A stretch of 64,000 nucleotides of DNA from Rhodocyclales bacterium (GTDB lineage Bacteria; Pseudomonadota; Gammaproteobacteria; Burkholderiales; Rhodocyclaceae), in NCBI GenBank assembly GCA_028292485.1, contig JAQGMG010000002.1:1-64000 (forward strand). Reading direction: 5' to 3'. Both the position numbers and the translations under genes were made by a program. The first letter of the stretch is position 1. The number at the start of each line of letters is the position of its first letter. Positions 8,427 to 18,083 of this stretch are shown here, in pieces. A model generated the notes under the pieces. That model was not told the DNA's origin. It made no database searches and saw nothing but the letters and a program-made list of their open reading frames with translations.

Positions 8427-9310
8427 ACTCTCTCAGCGAGATCGAGGACTACCTCACCTATCTTGCTGCGCAGCGGCGCGCCAGTGTGCACACGCTGACC
8501 AATTACCGACGCGATCTGTCCCGCCTGCAGGCGTTCGCAACGACGCGGGCCCTCACTGCGCTCAATGCGCATGACATACGCCGCTTTGTGGCGAAACTGC
8601 ACGCAGGTGGTCTGCAGGCGCGCTCGATTGCACGCACGCTGTCGGCCTGGCGTGGCCTGTATCGCTGGCTGGTGCGCCACGGCAGAGCGGAGAGCAATCC
8701 AGCGCTTACCGTGCGGCCGCCGCGTGCGCCCAAGACCTTGCCCAAAGTGCTTTCGCCCGATCAGGCGGCAACCTTGCTCAACGCTGCGCCGGAAGATCCG
8801 CTCGAGCTGCGCGACCACGCGATGTTCGAGCTCTTCTACTCATCAGGCCTGCGCATTGCAGAGCTTGCCGGGCTCAATATGACAGGCGATTTCAGTGTCG
8901 CCGACGGGGAAGTCACCGTGTTCGGCAAGCGCGCCAAGACGCGACGGGTACCGGTCGGCGGAAAGGCGCTGGCTGCGCTGGCCGCGTGGCTGCCGATGCG
9001 CGCCCAGCTGGCGGTGGTCGATGAGCAGGCGCTTTTTGTCAGCCAGCGCGGTACGCGGCTGTCGATGGGCATGATCCGCAAGCGGCTCGAACGGTGGGCG
9101 CAGCTGCAAGGCATGCCTGTACACGTCTATCCGCACATGTTGCGCCACAGCTTCGCCAGTCATGTGTTGCAGTCATCGGGCGACCTGCGGGCCGTGCAGG
9201 AGCTGTTGGGCCACGCCAGCATCAGCACGACGCAGATCTACACGCACCTCGATTTCCAGCACCTGGCGAAGGTGTATGACACAGCGCATCCGCGCGCCAA
9301 GAAGTCCTGA
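8423..9310 (+). CDS. xerC: site-specific tyrosine recombinase XerC
   Basis: 295-aa recombinase that resolves chromosome dimers at dif with XerD during division. An N-terminal SAM-like core-binding domain (1-85) precedes the catalytic domain with YSSGLRIAELAGL (first Arg), HMLRHSFASHVL (HxxR) and ISTTQIYTHLDF (Tyr nucleophile); the fold and length fit XerC rather than an integrase. ATG 8423 is chosen because it gives the family-typical N-terminus and a 4-bp overlap with the upstream Nudix-ThiE gene. In many relatives xerC follows dapF/DUF484, which here lie 9 kb away. Confidence 0.93.
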   Translation: MNSLSEIEDYLTYLAAQRRASVHTLTNYRRDLSRLQAFATTRALTALNAHDIRRFVAKLHAGGLQARSIARTLSAWRGLYRWLVRHGRAESNPALTVRPPRAPKTLPKVLSPDQAATLLNAAPEDPLELRDHAMFELFYSSGLRIAELAGLNMTGDFSVADGEVTVFGKRAKTRRVPVGGKALAALAAWLPMRAQLAVVDEQALFVSQRGTRLSMGMIRKRLERWAQLQGMPVHVYPHMLRHSFASHVLQSSGDLRAVQELLGHASISTTQIYTHLDFQHLAKVYDTAHPRAKKS

Positions 9311-9350
9311 CGCGATCGATGCCATTTGCGTGACGTGCGCGCCAGCAAAA

Positions 9351-9380
9351 AAGGGCCGCCTCGCATGCGAGGCGGCCCTT
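9351..9380 (-). terminator. strong intrinsic terminator (perfect 30-nt palindrome)
   Basis: A perfect palindrome with 15-nt arms (AAGGGCCGCCTCGCA and its complement). Read leftward it is followed by a T-tract, so it ends the PEP-CTERM transcript; the rightward strand gives only a short T run for xerC. It sits between two convergent genes. Confidence 0.9.
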
Positions 9381-9405
9381 ACGAGTTACTGCCGACCTGC
9401 GATTC

Positions 9406-10185
9406 TTACGCCGCAGTACGGGTCTTTCTCCTGCTGACGCCAATGAGTCCGGCAAAGCTCAATGCGAGCAACGCCAGTGAATCGGGTTCCGGCACATTGG
9501 TAGAAGCAAAGCTGCCAGCCTGTACGAAAATGCCTGAATCGAAATCGCTGTCGCCCACATCCTGCACGAGGAATTCGATCGTGTTCACACCCAGGCCAAC
9601 TTCTGCATAGCTGGTCAGCACTCTGGTGAGGCCGTCGTATTGCGTGTCGATCGAGCCGTCGTCATTGCTGCGATAGTAAGCGGCGTTGCTGCCCGAGTTG
9701 ACGTTGTTGATCGACACTTCGAACGAGCCTGAATCGGTCGTCGGCAACAGCGCGATATTCACGCCATTGAGCAGCACCTGGAAGGTGTCGTTGAACTCGC
9801 CGACATACTCTTCATACTCTTCAGACGCGAACAGGTAGTTGAAGAACAGTCTGCCGCTCGCGCTGGTGAAGTCGAACTTCAGGCTGGAGAAACTGCCTGC
9901 ACCCGAGCAGCCGCTCTGGTCGTTGCTACCCGCTGCACAAGCCAGGCTGCCATTGGTCAACACGACACCCGATTGCAGACCGAGGTTGCCGCCGTTCGAG
10001 AAGCTGCCGACACCGCCGGTGGTGTCCGTGCTAAGTGTGGGTGTGCCGACGATGGTAATGCCCGAGCCGGCGAAGCCGGCTACGAGCGAAGCAGCATCAC
10101 TGCTGGAACTGACGACCATGGCCTGGGCCGGGCTGGCCAGAGCCAGGCCGGCTGACACCAGCATCATCTTGTAGAACTGTTTCAT
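9406..10185 (-). CDS. PEP-CTERM protein with choice-of-anchor-L-type domain
   Basis: 259-aa exported protein. A signal peptide (about 1-22, ASPAQA cleavage) is followed by a Ser/Gly/Asn-rich beta domain with the FNYLFASEEYEEYVGEFNDTF-like block typical of choice-of-anchor L domains. The C-terminus is a complete PEP-CTERM sorting signal: VPEP motif, hydrophobic helix and a terminal RRK cluster. Such proteins are processed by exosortase (EpsH/XrtA) and are linked to exopolysaccharide matrix. It follows the glycosidase gene by 52 bp and ends just before the strong terminator, suggesting a two-gene operon. No exosortase gene is in this window. Confidence 0.88.
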   Translation of the reverse strand: MKQFYKMMLVSAGLALASPAQAMVVSSSSDAASLVAGFAGSGITIVGTPTLSTDTTGGVGSFSNGGNLGLQSGVVLTNGSLACAAGSNDQSGCSGAGSFSSLKFDFTSASGRLFFNYLFASEEYEEYVGEFNDTFQVLLNGVNIALLPTTDSGSFEVSINNVNSGSNAAYYRSNDDGSIDTQYDGLTRVLTSYAEVGLGVNTIEFLVQDVGDSDFDSGIFVQAGSFASTNVPEPDSLALLALSFAGLIGVSRRKTRTAA

Positions 10186-10237
10186 CGCATTCTCCTGTTT
10201 CGATTCTTGTTGATTGATTGAAATACTGGTTCAGTTT

Positions 10238-11674
10238 TTATTCCAGGCGCACGACGACAGCGCTTGCCATGGGCAGGCTTACCGTTACACGGCCTGTGTT
10301 GAAGATCGATAGACGCGAGGCGGCGCCGGCCCAGCTGCCGTCGCCGTTGATGCTGGCGCCGCCGATGGTGATGCCGGTAATGACCGAGACGTCGTTGGCG
10401 GGCGCGCGTAGCGTCCATGCCTTGGCGCGTTTGTAGATGCGGCCTGGATCGAGGGAGACCGTTGCATCGCGGCCTGCGGCATCGAAACTCTTGTTGATCA
10501 GTGTGATGGACATGCTGTTGTCAATATCGACGGCGGCGTAGGCCGTGATGTTGACGTTGTCCGTATTGGTTATGGTCAGCGGTACCAGATTGCCATGGCC
10601 GCCCAGGTCGAATGCCTTGAGGGCATAGGCGAGGGGTTTGGCGACGTAGGTCGCGCTGACGGTGCGTGGCTGGATGGCGTCATAGAAACCGCCGGTGTGG
10701 AAATTCACGCCGATTGCACCGTGCGCCGCCCACCAGTACATGTAGTCCAGGCCCCACAAGGTGGCGGCATAGGTATCGCTGACGCCAGAAGCGCCGCCGA
10801 TCGAGTAGGTATTCGTTTCTTCCAGGCGGTATGGCAGGCCTGCAGCTTCAACTGCCGGTACGAACTTGTTGTAGAACGTCAGGTAGCTGTTCGGGAATGT
10901 CGCGGCGAGGATCTTCTTGCGCTCGGCGGCCTGGTCCGTAACGTTCTGCGAATTGCCAGCGGAATACCAATGCTGGGTGACGTACTTGATCTTGCCGGTT
11001 GGTCCGAAATCGTTGGAGAACAAGGCTGGCCAGGTCGTCACGCGGCCGCTGGTGGCCGATGGGCCGACGAACACCACATTGCCTGCATGAGGCTGTGCCA
11101 GCACGTCGGACATGTAGGACGCTGCCAGTGAGCGGTACTGGTTGTAATCGGTGAAGCTGCCGTTGTCGGGCTCATTACCGATTTCGATGGCTTGCAGATT
11201 TGCGCTGTAGTCGCGTGCCAGTGTTTCGGCGATGGCAATCTGGTAGGCCTGGTCGGTCGTCGTTTCGCCTGCGGCAGTCGGCTTCATGCGCAGATTGAAA
11301 ACGACATTCAGATTGCCGGCCTGTGCGAACTGGAACAGGGCAGCGCGATCCGCATCGGTCGAGGCCGTGGTGAGGCGTTCCGACGAGTTGCCGCCGATGC
11401 GCAGATTCTTCACCCCGAGGGTGCGGAACATGTTCAACAAGGACGTATTGGTGGGCGCGAACAGGTGGCCGCCACTGGCATTTGCCACCAGGGTGCCGCC
11501 TTCATAACTCAGGCCGATGTAGTCACTACCGATGGGCTGCTTCTTGCCTTCCGGGCTCACAGCGATGGTGATGGCAGACGCGGCCGCCTGCGCAGTGGCG
11601 AAGACGTGTGTCAGACACAGCGCGATCGTTGCGGAAAGGGCAAGGCGTCGCCCCATTGAGGTTCTCGTACGCAT
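10238..11674 (-). CDS. secreted GH79-like glycoside hydrolase
   Basis: 478 aa with a Sec signal peptide (about 1-30, ATAQA). A TIM-barrel region carries LRIGGNSS, the acid/base motif EIGNEPDN (Glu168) and a second acidic motif RLEETNTYS (Glu285/286) that fits the nucleophile of clan GH-A enzymes; a C-terminal beta-sandwich follows (about 370-478). Layout resembles GH79 (beta-glucuronidase/heparanase-like). Probable substrate is an acidic or uronic-acid-containing polysaccharide, possibly exopolysaccharide, which cannot be told from sequence. First gene of the unit with the PEP-CTERM protein. Confidence 0.75.
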   Translation of the reverse strand: MRTRTSMGRRLALSATIALCLTHVFATAQAAASAITIAVSPEGKKQPIGSDYIGLSYEGGTLVANASGGHLFAPTNTSLLNMFRTLGVKNLRIGGNSSERLTTASTDADRAALFQFAQAGNLNVVFNLRMKPTAAGETTTDQAYQIAIAETLARDYSANLQAIEIGNEPDNGSFTDYNQYRSLAASYMSDVLAQPHAGNVVFVGPSATSGRVTTWPALFSNDFGPTGKIKYVTQHWYSAGNSQNVTDQAAERKKILAATFPNSYLTFYNKFVPAVEAAGLPYRLEETNTYSIGGASGVSDTYAATLWGLDYMYWWAAHGAIGVNFHTGGFYDAIQPRTVSATYVAKPLAYALKAFDLGGHGNLVPLTITNTDNVNITAYAAVDIDNSMSITLINKSFDAAGRDATVSLDPGRIYKRAKAWTLRAPANDVSVITGITIGGASINGDGSWAGAASRLSIFNTGRVTVSLPMASAVVVRLE

Positions 11675-12009
11675 GTTTTCTCCAATCTGAATTCGCGCCT
11701 GGTTTTTTCCGGGTCAAGCCCGGGGGCGCGTGTATTTAAAAGAATCGGCGCTACCTGGATGGCAGATGCGCCAACCCCGGTTTGCTAGCCGAGCCCAAAA
11801 CTGTCGAGATAATATCGCCACACTGGAAATTATCGAAAGCATTTGGAAATATGTTTAAAAAACGCATATTTGTTTGAATTCAGGAATATTTCTTGCGAAC
11901 GCGCCGGATTTCGCAAACAGGCGTGCCAGGCACCTTGCCGCCGTGTATCAGCTGGGGGAAAAGGGGAAATCGGGACCTGCCGCGACGGGCAGGGAACAAG
12001 CGAGTATTG
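11675..12009. promoter_or_regulatory. AT-rich leader of the glycosidase operon with inverted repeat
   Basis: 335 bp without a gene between the inositol-phosphatase stop and the glycosidase start. The stretch 11815-11890 is markedly AT-richer than its surroundings and contains an inverted repeat AAATATG (11847-11853) / CATATTT (11865-11871), a plausible operator for the leftward glycosidase. No riboswitch is recognised; the rest is featureless. Confidence 0.35.
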
Positions 12010-12849
12010 CTAGAGGATGGGCGGCATTCCTGCATGGTCCTGCAGCCAGCCAAGCCATTGCGCGTGCAATTGCGGGTTGGTCGCAAGCACGGCAGTGCTT
12101 TTATGCGGTGGCTCGGCGTTGAGTGCGTGACCATTGAGCTGGCTGCTGGTGCCGCCGGCTTCGGCGAGAATCAATCGGCCTGCCGCGTAGTCCCACAGCG
12201 CCTGACCGCCATGAAGATAGACATCCAGCCGACCTGCTGCCACAAAACACCATTCCAGCGCACTGGAACCGAAGTTGCGCTGCGAGTAAAACGGCTTGCG
12301 TGTGACCAGGGCTGCGGCAAGCACGTCGGGCAGGCGCTTGAAGTCGATGCCGGCCACGGCGCCGGCCAGTTGTCTGGGCGCCTTGCGTAGTGGCAGTCGC
12401 GTACCGTTCAGCCATGCGCCCTGGCCGAGACTGGCGTAGTAGGCCTCGTCCGTGATCGGGTTGTAAACCACGCCGAATTGCGTTTCGCCTCCGACCATCC
12501 AGGCAACCGAAACGGCAAACAACGGTATGCCGTTGGCAAAATTGGTGGTGCCGTCTATGGGATCGATACACCACAGGCCTTCGGCCCCGCTAAGCCAGAG
12601 CTCGCGATGCTGGGCGGGCGTCATCTCCTCGCCGATGACGGGTGCTTCATGGATCTCCGGCAGGCGCGCAATGAGCGCTTTCTGCGCTGCCAGATCGGCT
12701 TCGGTAACGGAGCTGCCGTCGCTCTTGTGCTGGCGCGCCGCCTTCAGGTAACGCGGCAGGATGGCGTCGCGCGCTACGTCGCGGACCAGCGATTCCAGGG
12801 CGCGAACCTGCGCCAGTTGTGGCGTTCTCATCGCAGCAGCCGTTGCCAT
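12010..12849 (-). CDS. inositol monophosphatase-family phosphatase
   Basis: 279 aa. Metal-site motifs of the FIG superfamily are clear: GEEMTP (first Glu), WCIDPIDGTTNFANG (DPIDGTxN) and the C-terminal WDYAAGRLILAEAGG (WDxAAG). Substrate may be inositol-1-phosphate or 3'-phosphoadenosine phosphate; the sequence alone does not choose. ATG 12849 is preferred over the longer frame because it begins 13 bp after the stop of the redoxin gene, consistent with a two-gene operon, and the family alignment begins there. Confidence 0.85.
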   Translation of the reverse strand: MATAAAMRTPQLAQVRALESLVRDVARDAILPRYLKAARQHKSDGSSVTEADLAAQKALIARLPEIHEAPVIGEEMTPAQHRELWLSGAEGLWCIDPIDGTTNFANGIPLFAVSVAWMVGGETQFGVVYNPITDEAYYASLGQGAWLNGTRLPLRKAPRQLAGAVAGIDFKRLPDVLAAALVTRKPFYSQRNFGSSALEWCFVAAGRLDVYLHGGQALWDYAAGRLILAEAGGTSSQLNGHALNAEPPHKSTAVLATNPQLHAQWLGWLQDHAGMPPIL

Positions 12850-12862
12850 GCTGTTTGCATCC

Positions 12863-13432
<570 letters not shown>

Positions 13433-13572
13433 TGGTTTGCCATTTCCCTGCACTCACTTCGCACATTCATTCAAAAACCGGGGAAAATGCCCTGTTTTAG
13501 CGACGTGTCGCTGCTTGCGCCTGACCGATCCGTGCGCGGCGCGACGCCTGATGTCTTCAAAGATCATAGCTC

Positions 13573-14352
13573 ATGCTCCCACGCTTTTTCTGCCCCATGT
13601 CGTTGAGCGTGGGAACCGAGATTGTCCTGCCACGCGAATTGGCGCATCACGCAGGTCAGGTCCTGCGCTTGCATGCGGGCGACAAGCTGGTGCTGTTCAA
13701 CGGAGAAGGCGGCGAATTCCGTGGCAGCTTGCACGGGGCGGGCCGTGAGCTTCGTGTAAGTTTGGAGGATTACGATGCGAGGGACCGCCAGGCGCCTCTG
13801 GACATTACCCTGGTGCAGGCCCTCGCCGTTGCGGACAAGATGGACTGGATCGTGCAAAAGGCTGCCGAGCTGGGCGTGCGGCGCGTGCAGCCCGTTGCGG
13901 CCGAGCGAAGCGTGCTGAAGCTGGTCGGTGATCGCGAGGCCAAACGCCTCGCACATTGGCGCCAGGTGGCGATTTCGGCGGCAGAGCAATGTGGCTGCAA
14001 TCGGCCTTTGCAGGTCGATGAGATGCAGACATTGGCAGGGTGGCTGGGGAAAGATGCATTGCAGGGCAGCTCATCGGACGACGCTTCCGACGCGTCACCG
14101 GCGGGCCGGGCCCGGAACGTGCAGCGCTGGATACTGCATCCGGAAGAAGGGGAGCGGCTTTCGCAACTGAAGCGCCCTGCCGGGCCGGTGGCGCTGTTGG
14201 TTGGCCCTGAAGGGGGCTGGAGCGCAACCGAACTGGCGGCGGCCGGGCGCGCTGGCTGTCAGCCGGTAGCAATGGGACCGCGCGTATTGCGAACCGAGAC
14301 GGCGGGAGTCGCGGCTGTGGCGGCGATGCTGGCCCTGTGGGGCGATTTCTGA
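13573..14352 (+). CDS. rsmE: 16S rRNA (uracil1498-N3)-methyltransferase RsmE
   Basis: 259-aa SPOUT methyltransferase that makes m3U1498 in 16S rRNA using SAM. An N-terminal PUA-like segment (MLPRFFCP...VLRLHAGD) is followed by the SPOUT core with the knot motifs LLVGPEGGWSATE and GPRVLRTETAG, both diagnostic. A roughly 30-residue insert (about 150-185, GKDALQGSSSDDASDASPAG) is longer than usual. Starts 33 bp upstream of argA's end-to-start gap and shares its direction, so it may be co-transcribed with argA. Confidence 0.94.
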   Translation: MLPRFFCPMSLSVGTEIVLPRELAHHAGQVLRLHAGDKLVLFNGEGGEFRGSLHGAGRELRVSLEDYDARDRQAPLDITLVQALAVADKMDWIVQKAAELGVRRVQPVAAERSVLKLVGDREAKRLAHWRQVAISAAEQCGCNRPLQVDEMQTLAGWLGKDALQGSSSDDASDASPAGRARNVQRWILHPEEGERLSQLKRPAGPVALLVGPEGGWSATELAAAGRAGCQPVAMGPRVLRTETAGVAAVAAMLALWGDF

Positions 14353-14384
14353 AATTGCAGTGATTTGTCATTTAGGGGGCTGTT

Positions 14385-15881
14385 TTGAACGAGAGCGGGA
14401 AAAGCGGCAGGGCGGGCGGCAGAGCGGACAGCAGCGCGGGCAGCGAAGCTGAGGGCCAGGACGCGAGCGTCGGCGTCAGCAATGCCGGATCCGGCGCCAT
14501 GCCGAACGATGCAGTGACGGGGCAACGTCAATTCCGCGAAGGCTTGTCTGCGGCCGTGCGCATGACCGATGACGATGCCATACGCTTCGTCGACTGGGTG
14601 CGCGGTGCTGCGCCGTATTTCCACGCGTTCCGCGGCAAGACTTTCGTGCTGGCATTCGGCGGTGAGGTTGCGCAGGGCGAGCTGTTGCAGGACCTCTGCC
14701 ATGACGTCAACTTGTTGGCCGCGCTCGGCGTGCGGCTGGTGCTGGTGCATGGCGCGCGTCCGCACATCGAGCAGGAGCTGGCAAGACGCGGCCTGGAATC
14801 GCGCTACCACAATGGCCTGCGCATCACGGATGTACGTGCGCTGGAAGCGGTCAAGGCCGGCATGGGTATCACACGTATCGAGCTCGAGGCCTGCCTGTCG
14901 CAAGGCTTGCCGAACACGCCGATGGCTGGCGCATGGATGCGCGTCACCGGCGGCAACTTCATCACGGCGCGGCCGATCGGTGTCGTTGACGGCATCGATC
15001 ACTTGTTCACCGGCTCGGTGCGCAAAGTCATCGCCGAGGAAATCGCCGCCGACCTCGACCAGCAGAACGTTGTGCTGATCACCCCGCTGGGCGTATCGCC
15101 GGCGGGCGAGATATTCAACCTCGCCATGGAGGAAGTGGCCGAGGCGGTTGCCGTCGCGCTCAAGGCCGAGAAGCTCATCTACCTGTGCGATGCGCCGGGC
15201 CTGCTCGACGACGAGGGGCGGCTCATCGAAGCCATCACCGCCGATGAAGCCGAACGCATGTTCAACGAAGGCAAGGGACTCACCGAAGACATGCATCTCT
15301 TCCTGCCACGCGCGATTCGCTCGGTGCGGCAGGGCGTGGCACGCGCGCATTTGATCGATCGCGACAAGGACGGTGGTCTGCTGCTCGAATTCTTCACACG
15401 TCAGGGTGTCGGCACGATGGTCACGCGCGACCCGCTGTATCGTCTGCGCGAGGCCAATAGCGACGACGTAGCGTCCCTGGTATCGATGATCGCGCCGCTG
15501 GAGGCCGACGGTACGCTGGTTCGCAGACCGCGCGAATTGCTGGAACAGGAAATCGCACGCTTTACCCTGGCGGAAAATGACGGTGTCGTCGTCGGTTGCG
15601 CCGCGCTCTATCCGTTCGCCGAGGAAGGCGTGGCCGAAATGGCGTGTCTGGCGGTGACGACCGAATATCGTCGTGCGGGTCTCGGCGACCGACTTGTGAA
15701 GAGCATCGAGCAGCGTGCACGGGCGCAGGGCCTGACGCGCTTGTTCGTGCTCACCACGCGTACCGAGCACTGGTTCCGCGAACGTGGTTTTGCCGAAGTG
15801 AGCCCGGATGCGCTGCCCGGGCGCAGGCGCGATTTGTACAATTTCCAGCGACGCTCCAAGGTCTTGATGAAGTCCCTGTGA
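14385..15881 (+). CDS. argA: amino-acid N-acetyltransferase (N-acetylglutamate synthase)
   Basis: First enzyme of arginine biosynthesis: acetyl-CoA + glutamate to N-acetylglutamate. An amino-acid-kinase domain (FVDWVRGAAPYFHAFRGKTFV onward, GVRLVLVHGARPHIE) is followed by a C-terminal GNAT domain (about 355-498; [15 protein letters not shown] acetyl-CoA loop). From the TTG at 14385, which has a well-placed AGGGGG ribosome-binding site, the protein is 498 aa with an extra Gly/Ser/Ala-rich tail of about 55 residues not seen in typical 440-450-aa ArgA. ATG 14499 is the alternative start. Confidence 0.93.
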   Translation: MNESGKSGRAGGRADSSAGSEAEGQDASVGVSNAGSGAMPNDAVTGQRQFREGLSAAVRMTDDDAIRFVDWVRGAAPYFHAFRGKTFVLAFGGEVAQGELLQDLCHDVNLLAALGVRLVLVHGARPHIEQELARRGLESRYHNGLRITDVRALEAVKAGMGITRIELEACLSQGLPNTPMAGAWMRVTGGNFITARPIGVVDGIDHLFTGSVRKVIAEEIAADLDQQNVVLITPLGVSPAGEIFNLAMEEVAEAVAVALKAEKLIYLCDAPGLLDDEGRLIEAITADEAERMFNEGKGLTEDMHLFLPRAIRSVRQGVARAHLIDRDKDGGLLLEFFTRQGVGTMVTRDPLYRLREANSDDVASLVSMIAPLEADGTLVRRPRELLEQEIARFTLAENDGVVVGCAALYPFAEEGVAEMACLAVTTEYRRAGLGDRLVKSIEQRARAQGLTRLFVLTTRTEHWFRERGFAEVSPDALPGRRRDLYNFQRRSKVLMKSL

Positions 15882-15943
15882 ACACGTGATCGATCAACCG
15901 AAACAACCAGTATCGCAATAGCCGAACAGCATAACGATTTGCA

Positions 15944-17692
15944 ATGAGAGCTCCGTCATCATCCGATAAGCCAGACATCCGCCCAGCGCGCCGCTCGCCG
16001 CTGGATTGGCGTCTGGCGCGCCGGTTGTATGCGGTAGGCTCCGCTTTGCTGGTGGCAGTGCTGACCTCGTACATCAGCGAAGGCAGCATCTTTCACGTCG
16101 CCTCCGTGTCGTTGTTACTCGGCGCCGTGGTGTTCGTGTTGCTCGCCATGGCCTTGCGTCTGGCGCGCGGAGCCTCGACACAACGCCTGGAGAATTTGCG
16201 CGCAAGCGTCGAAGCCGCGATCAAGACGCAGATTGTGCCGGGATTGCCGCACGAAGGCCTGCGCGCATTCGATGAGCTCAGCGACACCATCACCCGCTGG
16301 GGGCAGACGGCGCAGCAGCGCGCCGAGCATTTACGCGAGCAAGTGAGCTGGTACCGTCAGCTGGCCGAAGACTCCGTGGGCATCGAAGCCTACTTTTCGC
16401 GGGGTGGACGCTTGCTGTGGCTCAATCCCGCGTCCGAAAGCGTGACCGGCTATTCGCTCAAGGAATGCTTCGAGGCGTCGAACCTGGTTGACCTGTGGGT
16501 CTACATCAAGGATCGGCCACTCATGAAGGAACTGGCGCGCCGTGCGCTGGGAGGCGAGGCGCGTGAAGATCACGAGCTGCGCGTTCATCATCGTGACGGC
16601 AGCCTGCGCTGGTTCTCCTGCCGCTGGAGCGTCAACCGCGATGCCAATGACAAGATAGTCGGCGTGCGGTTCTCTGCGCAGGATATTCAGCGCCGCAAGG
16701 ACGTCGAGCTCAAGCTGCTTGAAACGGTGGCAGCATTGCGCCGCGCCCAGGCGCTCAAGGAGCACTACCTGAAGCGCAGCAATGACGAGAAAATGCGTCT
16801 GTCATCACTGCTCGATACGGTCGAGCAGGGCATCCTGTTCGTCGATCGCGACCGACGCATCGTGTACATCAACCAGCCGGCCGTCGAGCTGTGGCAGCTG
16901 ACCTCGCGCGAAGCCATTGTCGGTACGCGTGACACCCTGCTGATCGAGCGTACGCAGAGCATGCGCGCCAACGACGAAGAGTATCTGCGCCACATCGAAG
17001 AAGTGGTAGCGTCGCGCCAGAACAGCGAACAGTTCGATGTACTGCTCAATGACGGTCGCATCATCCGCGAAGTGTCGGCAATCGTGCCCTCATCCGATGG
17101 TTCCAAGCCGATCGGTCGCGTATGGGTTTTTGAAGACGTGACCGAAGCGCGCTACGCCGAGCAGCGACTCACCGAACTGGCCGAACGCGACCCGCTCACC
17201 GGCCTCTACAATCGCCGCCGCTTCCTCGAGGAAATCGAACGTCATCTGGCCGATGGCGAGCGTCGTGGCGAGCAGGTCGGTTTGCTGAGCTTCGACCTCG
17301 ACGGCTTCAAGCCGATCAACGACACCTTCGGTCACCAGGCGGGCGATGAAGTGCTGATCCGCCTGGCTGCCGAGATCGGCAGCATCGTGCGCCGTAACGA
17401 GATGTTCTTCCGCCTTGGCGGTGACGAATTTGCCATCCTGGTCGCGCACACAACGACCGAGCGCATGGTGCAACTTGCACGCCGCGTGCTGGAAAAAGCG
17501 AGTGGCCTGATCTTCAATTTCGACGGCACGCTCGCCAGCATCACCGTAAGCGTCGGCGTAGCTATCGCGCCGGATCACGCGAAGACGGTGGACACACTGA
17601 TTGCCAGTGCGGACCGTGCCATGTATCAGGCAAAATTGCAGGGCAAGAATCGCTGCGAGATTGCAACGCCACCCGACGAGACGGCCGAATGA
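15944..17692 (+). CDS. membrane PAS-PAS diguanylate cyclase
   Basis: 582 aa. Two TM helices near the N-terminus (about 25-43 and 48-68), a linker, two PAS-type domains (about 125-250 and 275-400, with LNPASESVTGYSLKECFE), then a GGDEF domain (RLGGDEFAIL) making c-di-GMP from two GTP. The five-residue-upstream inhibitory site is not canonical (RNEM rather than RxxD), so product feedback may be absent. No EAL domain. Stands alone between argA and yacG. Confidence 0.92.
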   Translation: MRAPSSSDKPDIRPARRSPLDWRLARRLYAVGSALLVAVLTSYISEGSIFHVASVSLLLGAVVFVLLAMALRLARGASTQRLENLRASVEAAIKTQIVPGLPHEGLRAFDELSDTITRWGQTAQQRAEHLREQVSWYRQLAEDSVGIEAYFSRGGRLLWLNPASESVTGYSLKECFEASNLVDLWVYIKDRPLMKELARRALGGEAREDHELRVHHRDGSLRWFSCRWSVNRDANDKIVGVRFSAQDIQRRKDVELKLLETVAALRRAQALKEHYLKRSNDEKMRLSSLLDTVEQGILFVDRDRRIVYINQPAVELWQLTSREAIVGTRDTLLIERTQSMRANDEEYLRHIEEVVASRQNSEQFDVLLNDGRIIREVSAIVPSSDGSKPIGRVWVFEDVTEARYAEQRLTELAERDPLTGLYNRRRFLEEIERHLADGERRGEQVGLLSFDLDGFKPINDTFGHQAGDEVLIRLAAEIGSIVRRNEMFFRLGGDEFAILVAHTTTERMVQLARRVLEKASGLIFNFDGTLASITVSVGVAIAPDHAKTVDTLIASADRAMYQAKLQGKNRCEIATPPDETAE

Positions 17693-17726
17693 ACGGCTGT
17701 CGTGAGCAGCCCACTATCGAGTACTC

Positions 17727-17945
17727 ATGAGCGAATCAAATCAACAAGTTCCGAAGAAGCCCCGATCCGTCAGCTGCCCGACTTGTGGCAAGCCTGTCGT
17801 GTGGGAGCCGGCCAGCAGCTGGCGCCCGTTTTGTTCCGAACGTTGCAAGCTGATAGACATCGGTGCCTGGGCGTCCGAAGCCTATCGCGTGGCCGGGCCG
17901 GAGCTTGATCCAGGCGAGGGCAGCGAGGACGTGCCACCGTTGTAA
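17727..17945 (+). CDS. yacG: DNA gyrase inhibitor YacG
   Basis: 72-aa zinc protein. The four-Cys site CPTCGKPV...[14 protein letters not shown] is diagnostic of YacG, which binds GyrB and blocks DNA binding by gyrase. Expected length and the LIDIGAW block match; the acidic C-terminus is typical. It begins 34 bp after the diguanylate cyclase stop and is followed by a palindromic repeat. Confidence 0.93.
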   Translation: MSESNQQVPKKPRSVSCPTCGKPVVWEPASSWRPFCSERCKLIDIGAWASEAYRVAGPELDPGEGSEDVPPL

Positions 17946-17959
17946 TGCGTAGGTTGAGG

Positions 17960-18063
17960 GTAGGTTGGGGTGAGCGCAGCGATGCCCAACATCGGTCGCG
18001 GAAAATCGTACAGCGCTGGATCAACGTTTTGCGTTGGGCATCGCTCTGCTCACCCCAACCTAC
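17960..18063. repeat. palindromic repeat, family A copy 1
   Basis: 104-bp element with 31-nt near-perfect inverted ends (17960-17990 and 18033-18063; ends GTAGGTTGGGGTGAGC). The inner ~40 bp is also similar to the other copies. An extra partial end (GTAGGTTGAGG) is duplicated just to the left at 17949. Lies between convergent yacG and DUF484 and could act as a two-way terminator. Confidence 0.9.
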
Positions 18064-18083
18064 CCGGCTACCGCCGCATCGTC

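Noticed and set aside
9351-9380. Regulatory operator
   Set aside because: Convergent position and T-tract fit a terminator.
14259-15770. 503-codon leftward open frame opposite argA
   Set aside because: It mirrors argA codons; argA has clear domain motifs and the opposite frame has none.
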